A stretch of 64,000 bases of DNA from the NCBI RefSeq assembly GCF_018736045.1, contig NZ_CP076132.1, positions 672,001-736,000 on the forward strand, written 5' to 3'. This stretch comes from Flammeovirga yaeyamensis (GTDB lineage: Bacteria; Bacteroidota; Bacteroidia; Cytophagales; Flammeovirgaceae). Positions 37,780 through 46,039 of this stretch are shown piece after piece; the stretch's first letter is position 1, and every line of letters begins with the position of its first letter. Below the pieces are notes generated by a model. It worked only from the letters and a program-made list of their open reading frames with translations, did no database searches and was not told the DNA's origin. The position numbers and the translations under genes were made by a program.

Positions 37780-39156
37780 ATGAAAAATCAATTAATTAAA
37801 TTCTCAACTATTTTATTGCCTTTTACCATGATGTTAAATACTGCATGTTCTTCTTCGGAAGCACAAAGCGAACATGAAGTAACTGTTCCAAAAACGGAAA
37901 AATATATTAGTAAAATTACAGAGACTACAACACCCATATCAAAAGTAAAAGATGGTTTCTCATTAGATTTTATCAGAGAAACGCATAGAAACTTTAGTAC
38001 TCCCAATTGGCAGGCGGCAGGTGACCAATCGGTGTATATCAATATGAATATCCCTGAGTTTATCAATGTAGATATCGCAATGCCTACACATGAAGAACGT
38101 CACTTGGAACGTAATATTGATGCTGATTTAGGTAATACAAAGTTCACTTTAGAAGACGGATCTGAAACTCCTACTTTAAATGAATACTTGAATGATGATT
38201 ACAATAGAGTACAAGGGATCATCATGGCACATAAAGGAAAAGTAATTTTTGAAGCATATCCAGGTATGAAACCTTCAGACTTCCATGTGTGGATGTCAGC
38301 TTCAAAAACAACGGTAGGTACTTTGGCGATCTTGCTGGAAAGTGAAGGAAAATTGGATCTTGAAAAACCAATTACTTATTATGCAAAAGAATTAGCCGGA
38401 ACAGCTTGGGATAAAGTATCTGTAAAAAATGCTTTGAACATGGCTTCTGGTTTGGACTTGGAAGAAACAACAGCGGCATTCTCTGATCCTAATAGCTGGA
38501 TTGAACAGTATTTCGCTTCTCTATTCGATATTGAAGGAACAGGTGACGGTTGGATTGAGGTAATGCGAAGAGTAAAGCCAATTGAAGGTGAAGAGCCAGG
38601 TGATCGTTTTCGTTATTCAACAGCTATTACGCAAGCTTTAGTATTAGCGATAGAAAGTGCGACAGGTCGAGCTTACAAAGATGTATTCAATGAAAAAATT
38701 TGGTCTCAAGTAGGTGTTCATAATCAATTTATGGTGGGACTAGCTTCCGATTACCATGCCGTAGGAGGTGGGTTAGTCAACACTACAATTGAAGATGCAT
38801 TGAAATATGCGATGATGTATACACCTAGTTGGAATGTGGTATCTGATAAAAGAGTAGTTACCCCTGAGATCTTAAAAAGAATCAGAACTTTAGGCGATCC
38901 AAAAGCTTACCAAGGAAGTGAAGAGGAAGGATATAGCTTAGAATGGACTGGCGATATCGGTGAGAGAAACTCTGCACAGTGGGATCAAGTTTGGGCTGAT
39001 GGAGCGATGTTCAAACACGGTAACATGCACCAAGGTATTTATGTAGATCCTGACAGAGATTTCTGTGCGTTTGTTTTCTCAAACACTCCTAATGAAAGAT
39101 CAGATAAAGCTCCAGGTTTTATGCGTGCAGTGGCGAAAAAAGTAGCTGATCAATAA
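37780..39156 (+). CDS. Class C beta-lactamase-like serine hydrolase A (lipoprotein)
   Basis: A 458-residue lipoprotein: lipobox ends at Cys23 (MLNTACSSS), so it is anchored to an envelope membrane. The serine hydrolase fold carries SxxK at Ser173-Ala-Ser-Lys176 (WMSASKTTVG), a Tyr279-Ser-Thr second motif (FRYST) in place of the YxN of true AmpC enzymes, and the third-motif region FKHGNMHQGIYVDP. This pattern is usual for esterases, transesterases and peptidases of the family rather than antibiotic-resistance lactamases. The first ~140 residues are an extra domain (DGFSLDFIRETHRNF...) shared in outline with hydrolases B and C. It forms its own unit, ended by a terminator at 39189. Confidence 0.88.
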   Translation: MKNQLIKFSTILLPFTMMLNTACSSSEAQSEHEVTVPKTEKYISKITETTTPISKVKDGFSLDFIRETHRNFSTPNWQAAGDQSVYINMNIPEFINVDIAMPTHEERHLERNIDADLGNTKFTLEDGSETPTLNEYLNDDYNRVQGIIMAHKGKVIFEAYPGMKPSDFHVWMSASKTTVGTLAILLESEGKLDLEKPITYYAKELAGTAWDKVSVKNALNMASGLDLEETTAAFSDPNSWIEQYFASLFDIEGTGDGWIEVMRRVKPIEGEEPGDRFRYSTAITQALVLAIESATGRAYKDVFNEKIWSQVGVHNQFMVGLASDYHAVGGGLVNTTIEDALKYAMMYTPSWNVVSDKRVVTPEILKRIRTLGDPKAYQGSEEEGYSLEWTGDIGERNSAQWDQVWADGAMFKHGNMHQGIYVDPDRDFCAFVFSNTPNERSDKAPGFMRAVAKKVADQ

Positions 39157-39188
39157 GAAAATATAGATTTAATAAATAAGGTAATAAT

Positions 39189-39235
39189 AAGCTCGTCAGG
39201 AAAGGTCTACGGACTGATTCTGATGGGCTTTTTTC
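39189..39235 (+). terminator. Terminator after hydrolase A
   Basis: An 11-bp stem (39189-39199 with 39220-39230) including two G-U pairs, then a T run. The arms GCTCGTCAG and CTGATGGGC recur at the terminator 43546-43585. Confidence 0.85.
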
Positions 39236-39269
39236 ATATAAAAACAGAATTATCAAATAGCCGAAATCT

Positions 39270-39324
39270 TGTAAACACCTGCTTTTATCTTGTAAATGAT
39301 TTCACCATCAAAGAGAGATATTTG
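39270..39324 (+). promoter_or_regulatory. Regulon promoter upstream of serine hydrolase B
   Basis: TGTAAA at 39270, TGTAAA at 39291 (+21), TTTG at 39321 (+30) within GATATTTG. This is the best match of the set: both half-sites read CTTGTAAA. Confidence 0.82.
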
Positions 39325-39358
39325 TATATCATTAATAATCAATCAAATTACTAAGAAA

Positions 39359-40651
39359 ATGAAAAGCTTAAATCAACAATCTCAAGAAAACAATATCATT
39401 GAAGCAAATGATGAGAATTTAAAAAGCAATATCCCTTTGAATAAAACACAAGAGGTGAGCCAATTCTTTAATGAGCCAGAGAACAAAGTCAAGATGCAAT
39501 TTCCTAACGAAATGTCATCTTATGCATGGATAGAGCAATCAAAATATTATCCGACAGCACAAGTACCAAGGAGTGGTCAAGTAAGTGAATTGCCTTATAA
39601 TGTAAATGCAAATATTGGAGAGATTCAGTATAAGAATAAAGACGACAATATGGTAAGTGTCAACCAACACTTTGATACGAAACCTATTGATGCAATGGTA
39701 GTCGTAAAGAATGGTGAAATTGTTTATGAGCGTTATAAAACAATGAAGCCAGATGAAAAGCATCTTTGGTATTCAGTATCTAAAGTAACAGGAGCATTGA
39801 TGTTGGCTTTTCTTGAATATGAACAAAAAGTAGATGTCAATAATTATGTTTCTTTCTACTTACCAGAATTGAAAGATTCCGTTTGGGATACTGTAAAAGT
39901 AGAAGAAGCATTGGATATGGCTACTGGCTTAAATGGCACTGAGCACGATGAGGAAATTCAGAATTCAAGAACTGATCCTGATCAAATTTGGTACCGTTGG
40001 GCAGCAACTTCAGCAGTGGGTATTTTGCCAGATGTAAAAGAAAGAAATGAAACTTGGGTAGATGTCTTAAGATCTATGGAAAGAAAAACTCCAGGTCATC
40101 AGAAGTTTGAATATAACTCTATCAATACTTTCGTAGTCAACCGTATTGCTGAGAGAGTAGCGGACAAACCATTGAACGAAATGTTTGCAGATCGTATCTG
40201 GAGTAAAGCTGGAATGGAGCATGATGCATTTTATATGATGAGCCCTTCAGGAAATACATTAGGCTTTTTAGGAGTTAATTCAAGCCTTAGAGATCTAGCA
40301 AGATGGGGAATGGTATTTACACCAAGTTGTGAAAAAATAGCAGGAGAAGCACTTGTCCCAAAAGAAATCATGGATAAGTTTTATGATAACAGATTTGTAG
40401 AAATGTATGATAAAGGGTGGATTGGTAAACAAAACACAGTTTCTTTCTATGATGAAGCAGGAAAAATCTACAATAGATACCAATGGGATGCGATTATGTC
40501 TGATGGAGATTTGTATAAAAAAGGAGTAGGAGGACAAGGTGTTTACATATCACCAGAAAATGATACAGTAGTAGCATGGTTCTGTACTAGTGATGGAGAA
40601 AACCAAGAAGAAGCAATGGCAAGAGCAATTGTCAAAGCGATTAACGCATAA
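39359..40651 (+). CDS. Class C beta-lactamase-like serine hydrolase B (no export signal)
   Basis: 430 residues from the ATG at 39359. An in-frame ATG at 39296 would start inside the promoter region, before any plausible transcription start, so I reject it. The N-terminus (MKSLNQQSQENNIIEANDEN) is polar, with no signal peptide, which makes this copy probably cytoplasmic, unlike A and C. Catalytic motifs: SxxK in WYSVSKVTGA, Tyr-Asn-Ser in FEYNSIN, and YKKGVGGQGVYISP at the third motif. The amidohydrolase follows after 155 bases with only a weak own promoter, so B, amidohydrolase and CobW may form one unit. Confidence 0.86.
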   Translation: MKSLNQQSQENNIIEANDENLKSNIPLNKTQEVSQFFNEPENKVKMQFPNEMSSYAWIEQSKYYPTAQVPRSGQVSELPYNVNANIGEIQYKNKDDNMVSVNQHFDTKPIDAMVVVKNGEIVYERYKTMKPDEKHLWYSVSKVTGALMLAFLEYEQKVDVNNYVSFYLPELKDSVWDTVKVEEALDMATGLNGTEHDEEIQNSRTDPDQIWYRWAATSAVGILPDVKERNETWVDVLRSMERKTPGHQKFEYNSINTFVVNRIAERVADKPLNEMFADRIWSKAGMEHDAFYMMSPSGNTLGFLGVNSSLRDLARWGMVFTPSCEKIAGEALVPKEIMDKFYDNRFVEMYDKGWIGKQNTVSFYDEAGKIYNRYQWDAIMSDGDLYKKGVGGQGVYISPENDTVVAWFCTSDGENQEEAMARAIVKAINA

Positions 40652-40704
40652 CAATGAGCAATAATGTAAGGGTCCTGATTTATATCTCTTTTGGTGATGA
40701 AGGA

Positions 40705-40739
40705 GGTAAATAGAAGGTGTTTTAAAACCAAGACATTTG
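40705..40739 (+). promoter_or_regulatory. Weak or degenerate promoter upstream of the amidohydrolase
   Basis: GACATTTG (40732-40739) resembles the island's -7 form. GGTAAA at 40705 is one base out of register (31 instead of 30), and no distal half-site lies 21 bp upstream. A lone TGTAAG is at 40665. It is probably a weak member or not a member. Confidence 0.35.
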
Positions 40740-40806
40740 TATCATAAGCTTTAAGGTAATGGATAATAACCCAATTGCCTATTTAATATCAATCAATACT
40801 ATAAAT

Positions 40807-42462
40807 ATGAAAAATCAACAAAAAGTAACTGTTTTCACTGCTAAAAAAATTCATACCATGGATCAAGGAAATCCAGAAGCGGAAGCAATAGCAGTCCTTG
40901 ATGGAAAAATATTATCAATAGGAACATTAGAATTTATGAAGCCTTGGCTTGACAGGTATGATGTTACTTATGACGATACATTAAAAGATAAAATTATTCT
41001 TCCTGGTTTAATCGAACCACATTCTCACTGTTGGATGTCAGCAGGTTTTCTAGGATTAGATTATATTGGTCCACTTCCTTGGCCAGGTTTGAATGGTATC
41101 AATCCACCTCACCCTCATTATGAAGATGTGATTGAATATTTAAAAGAAATTCATGCGAAGAAAGAAGATCCAAACGAAGCAATCATTGCTTGGGGTTTTG
41201 ATCCCGCCAATCAAGGAGGTAGCTTGGACCGTAAAGTTTTGGATGCTATATCGACGACTCGTCCCATCTTTGTGATTGGCTTTGTTCCTCACTTTGCTTA
41301 TTTAAATTCACCTGCCATTGAGATGGCAAATATTCCAGAAGGCTTACAATCTCCTCATATTTTAAGAGAAGAAAATGGTGATTTGAAAGGTGTTTTCTTA
41401 GAATCTGATGGTGCAAAATTAGCCATCGCACCAATTATCGATGTCATTTCAGAATTGGGTGGAGAAAAAGGTTTGAAGTTTATGAGTGGAATTGGTCACC
41501 GTGCTGGGATCACCACAATTGCCGATTTGATGTTTGGTGTTTTGAATTATGATGAAGAATTAAAGGACCATGTCAATGCGACCAACGATCCTGATTTTCC
41601 TATCCGTATGTCATTAACTCCACATGCGATGTCGATGACATTGGCTCACGGAGATAAAGCACCAGAATTTGTAAAAGGGTTGAAGCAATATGAAACGGAT
41701 AAGTTATTTTTCACAGGAGTAAAATTCTTGAGCGATGGTTCTTTCCCGTTGATGGGATCTCAAGTCAATTTTCCAGGTTATTTAGATGGAGGAAATGGTG
41801 TAGATGGAGATGCTTCTTTCAAAGAAATGCTTCCTTATTGGAAAGCTGGGTTCCAGATTCACTGTCATGCAAACGGCGATTTGGCTTTAGATAATTCTTT
41901 AGACATGTTAGCCAAATTACAGGAAGTTCATCCTCGTTTTGATCATAGATTTACCATAGAACATTATGCGATTAGTAATCCAATGCAAGCAAGAAGATTG
42001 AAAGCATTAGGTGGCTTGGCAAGTGTCAATAACTACTTCTCACACTTTAGATCATTATTGCATTCAGAACATGCATACGGTCCTGATAGAGCACAGAGAG
42101 AAGCACGTCTTGGATCATTAGAAAGAGAAGGAGTTATCTTCGCTTTGCATTCAGATTATCCACAAGTAGTAGTTCCAATGCATCCATTAACTGCTGTATA
42201 TGCTGCAGTCACAAGAATTGCTGAAGATGGAAAAACAGTGGTAGCAGAACACGAAAGAATTGGTGTGGAAAGAGCATTACGTGCCGTAACGATTGATGCT
42301 GCTTACATCTTAGGATTGGAAGATAAAATAGGTAGCCTTGAACAAGGAAAAATGGCGGACTTTACCGTATTGGATCAAGATCCGATGGAAGTTGAGCCAG
42401 AAGAAATCAAGGATATTCCAATCTGGGGAACAGTATTAGGTGGTAAAATCAATAAATGCTAG
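40807..42462 (+). CDS. YtcJ-type metal-dependent amidohydrolase
   Basis: 551 residues from the ATG at 40807 (an upstream in-frame ATG at 40759 would add 16 residues; the internal start gives MKNQQKVTVFTAKKIHTMD, the usual family beginning). No signal: cytoplasmic. Amidohydrolase superfamily: HxH at His72/His74 (PGLIEPHSHCW), His352 and His354 (QIHCHANGD), His386 (IEHYAI), and Asp450 (LHSDYP). The C-terminal beta domain closes with GSLEQGKMADFTVLDQDP. This is the amidohydrolase-3 subgroup, which hydrolyses amides or formyl groups of unknown natural substrate. The CobW-type GTPase follows four bases later, suggesting metal delivery to this enzyme. Confidence 0.9.
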   Translation: MKNQQKVTVFTAKKIHTMDQGNPEAEAIAVLDGKILSIGTLEFMKPWLDRYDVTYDDTLKDKIILPGLIEPHSHCWMSAGFLGLDYIGPLPWPGLNGINPPHPHYEDVIEYLKEIHAKKEDPNEAIIAWGFDPANQGGSLDRKVLDAISTTRPIFVIGFVPHFAYLNSPAIEMANIPEGLQSPHILREENGDLKGVFLESDGAKLAIAPIIDVISELGGEKGLKFMSGIGHRAGITTIADLMFGVLNYDEELKDHVNATNDPDFPIRMSLTPHAMSMTLAHGDKAPEFVKGLKQYETDKLFFTGVKFLSDGSFPLMGSQVNFPGYLDGGNGVDGDASFKEMLPYWKAGFQIHCHANGDLALDNSLDMLAKLQEVHPRFDHRFTIEHYAISNPMQARRLKALGGLASVNNYFSHFRSLLHSEHAYGPDRAQREARLGSLEREGVIFALHSDYPQVVVPMHPLTAVYAAVTRIAEDGKTVVAEHERIGVERALRAVTIDAAYILGLEDKIGSLEQGKMADFTVLDQDPMEVEPEEIKDIPIWGTVLGGKINKC

Positions 42463-42466
42463 TAAG

Positions 42467-43522
42467 ATGAATTCGATTAAAAAAACAATGACGAATCCAT
42501 TGGATCAAGCTTTGGATGCAAGACAAACAATGTCGGGGTTAATATTTGCCGCTATGGCATTGAGAAATAAAAATATAGCACCTGTAAAAACAATTCCTCT
42601 TACCATTTTAGGAGGTTTTCTTGGAGCAGGAAAAACAACCATGCTAAATCATCTCCTTCAAAATCCAGGAGGAAGAAAGATTACCGTTTTGGTCAATGAC
42701 TTCGGAAAAATCAATATTGATGCTGTAATGGTAGAATCGCAAACGGATGATATGATTAGTCTGACCAACGGTTGTGCATGTTGTGCTGTATCAAGTGATT
42801 TGACAAAAACATTAATTGATATTGCAGATAAGGAAGAACAACCTGATGCCATTATTCTTGAATGTAGTGGTGTTGCAGAACCGGGTTCTATAGCACAAAT
42901 CGTTTTGTCAAATAAAGCAATTCGATTGGATGGGATCATTACTTTGGTAGATGCGGAGACGTTTTTTGAACGTTTGGAAGATGAATCAAGCCAACAATTA
43001 TTCATCAATCAACTGACTTCTGCAGATATCATTTCCATTGGTAAAACAGATTTAGTTTCTGATGAAGAAAAACAAAAAATCAATCAATGGATCGCAAAGC
43101 ATCAACCCAATAAAGCTGTTTTGGAAACAGTGGAAGGTGATGTACCTACTGATGTGATATTGGGTGTTGAGGCGGATCATAATTTGGAAGATGAAAAAGC
43201 AAAGGCCATCAAAAAAACAAATCACAAGCACACATTTGAGAGCGTTAGTTTTTCATTCGACACACCCTTTAAGGAAGAAAAGATCAATGCATTTATAAAG
43301 AATTTACCCGCTCATATCATCAGAGCAAAAGGAATTTTGCAAATTGATAGTGATTTGGATAAAAAAATGATCTATCAAAGAGTAAGTAAACGCTGGTCGT
43401 TGAAAAGTGATGAACAGTGGGGAAATGAATCACCTGTTTCTAAGTTGGTATTTATTGCCAACAAAGGATCAATTGATAAGACTCAATTAAAAAAAGAATT
43501 AGAAGAAGCTTTATATGATTGA
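42467..43522 (+). CDS. CobW/COG0523 metal-chaperone GTPase
   Basis: 351 residues from the ATG at 42467; an alternative ATG at 42440 overlaps the amidohydrolase. Walker A is GGFLGAGKTT (49-58), the metal-binding CxCC motif is NGCACC (Cys103, Cys105, Cys106), the Walker B region is ECSGVAEPG, and the base motif reads GKTD in place of NKxD. The CobW C-terminal domain begins near HKHTFESVSFSF, with only a short His-containing segment before it. COG0523 proteins insert or traffic Zn, Co or other metals. Its tight spacing after a metal-dependent amidohydrolase suggests that enzyme as client (inference). It ends at a terminator. Confidence 0.92.
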   Translation: MNSIKKTMTNPLDQALDARQTMSGLIFAAMALRNKNIAPVKTIPLTILGGFLGAGKTTMLNHLLQNPGGRKITVLVNDFGKINIDAVMVESQTDDMISLTNGCACCAVSSDLTKTLIDIADKEEQPDAIILECSGVAEPGSIAQIVLSNKAIRLDGIITLVDAETFFERLEDESSQQLFINQLTSADIISIGKTDLVSDEEKQKINQWIAKHQPNKAVLETVEGDVPTDVILGVEADHNLEDEKAKAIKKTNHKHTFESVSFSFDTPFKEEKINAFIKNLPAHIIRAKGILQIDSDLDKKMIYQRVSKRWSLKSDEQWGNESPVSKLVFIANKGSIDKTQLKKELEEALYD

Positions 43523-43545
43523 TATACTTTGCTAGTTATGAAAAT

Positions 43546-43585
43546 GCTCATCAGGAAAGACAAGTCTTTTGTCTGATGGGCTTTT
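43546..43585 (+). terminator. Terminator after the cobW-type gene
   Basis: A 9-bp stem, GCTCATCAG (43546-43554) with CTGATGGGC (43573-43581), then TTTT. The arms nearly repeat those of the terminator at 39189. Confidence 0.85.
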
Positions 43586-43609
43586 CTATTTTATCATTTG
43601 CCTATATCA

Positions 43610-43664
43610 TATAACCAACTGATTATTTCTTGCAAACCTTTACAATTTTAAAAAAGGACCTTTG
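43610..43664 (+). promoter_or_regulatory. Regulon promoter upstream of the TRIC-type gene
   Basis: TATAAC at 43610 (one base off), TGCAAA at 43631 (+21), TTTG at 43661 (+30) within GACCTTTG. The distal half-site is the weakest of the full-spacing set. Confidence 0.65.
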
Positions 43665-43697
43665 CTTATCGATTATTGAAAAACAAAACACTAAAAA

Positions 43698-44336
43698 ATG
43701 AATACTCCAGAGATCTATTATACATTAGGAATGCTGGGAACAGTGGCTTTTGCAGTTACTGCCGTGCTTGCTGTTATCCCCAAACAAATTGATTTATTCG
43801 GTGCTATCGTTATGGGAATAGTCACTGCTGTTGGAGGTGGAACAATTAGGGATATGATATTAGATGCTCCCGTTTTTTGGGCTACTGATCTCAATTATAT
43901 TTGGGTCGCAGTGGTATCTAGTATTGTCGCCTTTTATGGGAATCAATTCATGTCCAGAAAAAATATCTACTCTTTGATGTTGTACCTTGATGCGGTAGGT
44001 ATTGCTATGTTCGTCATCCAAGGAGCTGAAAAAGCGATAGCTTTAGATTTTGCTCAACCTGTTGGACCTGTTTTATTAGGTTTGATAACCGCTATTGGAG
44101 GAGGAATTACAAGAGATGTATTGGCTGGGAACACCACTTTATTGCTTAAAAAAGAATTGTATGCTCTTCCACTAACTTTTGGAGTGATTTCATATTTAAT
44201 TCTAATTCAAATTTTCCCTGATCAAGTGAAGTTGATGGGTACTTTATGTGCTACCCTTACTTTCTTTATCCGTGCGGCCGCTATTCATTGGAAATTACAT
44301 GTTCCAAATTGGATGTTGATATCTAAAAGGTCATAA
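43698..44336 (+). CDS. TRIC/UPF0126-family membrane protein
   Basis: 212 residues with about seven membrane segments. Two internally repeated halves each hold the signature of the family: VGGGTIRDMIL (about 46-56) and IGGGITRDVLA (about 136-146). Bacterial TRIC proteins are inner-membrane K+-permeable trimers; some UPF0126 members have been linked with amino-acid (glycine) uptake. Here it is a single-gene unit under an island promoter, so it may carry an ion or product of the pathway across the inner membrane. No other obvious inner-membrane transporter is in the block. Confidence 0.9.
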   Translation: MNTPEIYYTLGMLGTVAFAVTAVLAVIPKQIDLFGAIVMGIVTAVGGGTIRDMILDAPVFWATDLNYIWVAVVSSIVAFYGNQFMSRKNIYSLMLYLDAVGIAMFVIQGAEKAIALDFAQPVGPVLLGLITAIGGGITRDVLAGNTTLLLKKELYALPLTFGVISYLILIQIFPDQVKLMGTLCATLTFFIRAAAIHWKLHVPNWMLISKRS

Positions 44337-44356
44337 GATCAAGATTGACAAAATCA

Positions 44357-44411
44357 TGTAAAGACTAAGTCTTTTCTTGTAAATAGTTTCAGGTTGAACA
44401 AAAGATATTTG
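44357..44411 (+). promoter_or_regulatory. Regulon promoter upstream of serine hydrolase C
   Basis: TGTAAA at 44357, TGTAAA at 44378 (+21), TTTG at 44408 (+30) within GATATTTG. It lies 28 bases before the ATG. Confidence 0.82.
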
Positions 44412-44438
44412 TGTCATCAATCAATCTAAAAATGAAAC

Positions 44439-45767
44439 ATGAAAAAAATATTATTATCATCATTATTAGCAGGATCAATTATGTCACAAGTAAATGCTCA
44501 AGGAACCAACGTTCACGAAATTGATGGAGATTATAGAACACCGATAAAAGAATTCTCAAATGGTTTCACTCAAGATCAAGTTCAAAAGTTTAGAGAGAAC
44601 TATAATTTGCCGCATTTATTAAAGGGTGGAGATGATGCCGTTTGGTGGGGATTAAGAACTTCAGAATTGTTCAATACGGCATTACTTGAGCCGAATCACA
44701 AAATGGAACTAGTCAAAAATATTAATCCAGCGGTAGGAGAGATCAAAGCACAAACCAAACATTTTGGAGAGATCTCATTAAATGATTTCATGGTGCATCC
44801 TCACAGTTATGCACAAGGTTTCTTAGTGGTTCATAAAGGTGAAATCGTCTTTGAAAACTATCAAGGAATGACAGAAAACGATCATCATGTTTGGATGTCT
44901 GCAGCGAAGATTATTCCAGGTTTGGCAGTAGATTTATTGATTTCTGATGGTAAAATAGATGAGAATCAAACCATCGGACATTATGTACATGACTTTAAAC
45001 ACACTGCTTATGGTCAGGTAAAAGTAAAAGACGTGATGGATATGACTACAGGACTTAATTCTGAAGAAAATGACGAAACACGTTCAGATCCCAATTCTAT
45101 TACTACAAGAATGTTCTTAGCAGAATTTGGTTTGCCGTACAATGGTAAAAATGAAAAAGTAAGGGATGTATTGAAAGATGCGGAGTCGACTCACCCTGCA
45201 GGGGAAAAATTAGAATACGGATCACCACATACACAAATGTTGGTTCTTTTAGTAGAGGCGGTTTCTAACCAACCTTTTTCAGAGTTTGTCGATGAAAGAA
45301 TTTATTCAAAAATGGGAGCAGAGTCTACCCTAAACATTCACTTATCGCCCAACGGAGTGGCCATTGGTCATGGTATTGTTTCCAGTAGACTACGTGATAT
45401 GGCAAAGATAGGTATGTTATACACACCAAGTTGGAATAAAACGGCTACAGAACAAGTGGTTTCTCCTGAGATCATTAGTAGAATTCAGCATGGAACAAGA
45501 TCAAGAGAGTTTTATAGAAACGGATTTGATGGTTCTGTGTTTGTAGACCGAATAGGAGACGACGATGTGATTTCGAATGCTAGACAATGGGATGGCGTTT
45601 GGGAAGATGGTGATTTCTGGAAATCAGGTATCCAAAGTCAAGGTATCTATGTTTCTCCAAAGAAAGATTTAGTAATTGTTTTCTTCTCAACCAATGTTCC
45701 TGACGATTCTATCCATAGATATGCTCGTCAGATTGCAAACTCAGGTTTGTTTGATGAAGAACAATAG
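44439..45767 (+). CDS. Class C beta-lactamase-like serine hydrolase C (periplasmic)
   Basis: 442 residues with a cleavable signal peptide (MKKILLSSLLAGSIMSQVNAQ), so periplasmic or secreted. Motifs: SxxK in WMSAAKIIPG, Tyr-Gly-Ser in LEYGSPHT, and WKSGIQSQGIYVSP at the third motif. Like A it carries an N-terminal extension (NGFTQDQVQKFRENYNLPH, then EISLNDFM) before the catalytic domain. A, B and C are clearly related but divergent, so an older family expansion rather than recent copying. Single-gene unit, with terminator 45826-45872. Confidence 0.88.
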   Translation: MKKILLSSLLAGSIMSQVNAQGTNVHEIDGDYRTPIKEFSNGFTQDQVQKFRENYNLPHLLKGGDDAVWWGLRTSELFNTALLEPNHKMELVKNINPAVGEIKAQTKHFGEISLNDFMVHPHSYAQGFLVVHKGEIVFENYQGMTENDHHVWMSAAKIIPGLAVDLLISDGKIDENQTIGHYVHDFKHTAYGQVKVKDVMDMTTGLNSEENDETRSDPNSITTRMFLAEFGLPYNGKNEKVRDVLKDAESTHPAGEKLEYGSPHTQMLVLLVEAVSNQPFSEFVDERIYSKMGAESTLNIHLSPNGVAIGHGIVSSRLRDMAKIGMLYTPSWNKTATEQVVSPEIISRIQHGTRSREFYRNGFDGSVFVDRIGDDDVISNARQWDGVWEDGDFWKSGIQSQGIYVSPKKDLVIVFFSTNVPDDSIHRYARQIANSGLFDEEQ

Positions 45768-45825
45768 AAGACAAGTGTTTTAGTAATATTTTCATTGATT
45801 GAAAATTGATTTGGGTATTCCCAAT

Positions 45826-45872
45826 AGAGGTATTCATTTTGATAGTTTATCAGAATGATGCCTCTTTTTTTT
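45826..45872 (+). terminator. Terminator after hydrolase C
   Basis: A long hairpin (about 45826-45843 with 45849-45865, with one bulge and G-U pairs) runs into an eight-base T tract. Confidence 0.85.
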
Positions 45873-45919
45873 AATCAAATAATTGTGGTGAGTAACTGAT
45901 ATAAATGAAGACAGTTTTA

Positions 45920-45974
45920 TGCAAAATACCTGTCGTTTTGTGTAAATGTTTCCCTCATGAACAAAGTAATTTTG
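45920..45974 (+). promoter_or_regulatory. Regulon promoter upstream of porin 2
   Basis: TGCAAA at 45920, TGTAAA at 45941 (+21), TTTG at 45971 (+30) within TAATTTTG. This is the only island promoter with a full-consensus -7 box. Confidence 0.78.
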
Positions 45975-46039
45975 TGGGACATCAAGTAGAAAAGAAAGGA
46001 GTTCTATTTGATATTTAATAACCAATCTTAATACTACAA

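Noticed and set aside
40665-40739. Amidohydrolase upstream region as a ninth full regulon site
   Set aside because: The proximal element is GGTAAA and out of register by one base, and the distal half-site is missing; kept only as a weak promoter.
37780-45767. Three hydrolases as antibiotic-resistance beta-lactamases
   Set aside because: All three have Tyr-x-Ser/Thr instead of AmpC Tyr-x-Asn, one has no signal peptide, and the context is a regulated uptake island, so esterase, amidase or peptidase activity is more likely.
45834-46025. Minus-strand 63-codon open frame
   Set aside because: It lies across a strong terminator and the promoter of porin 2 and has no protein-like features.
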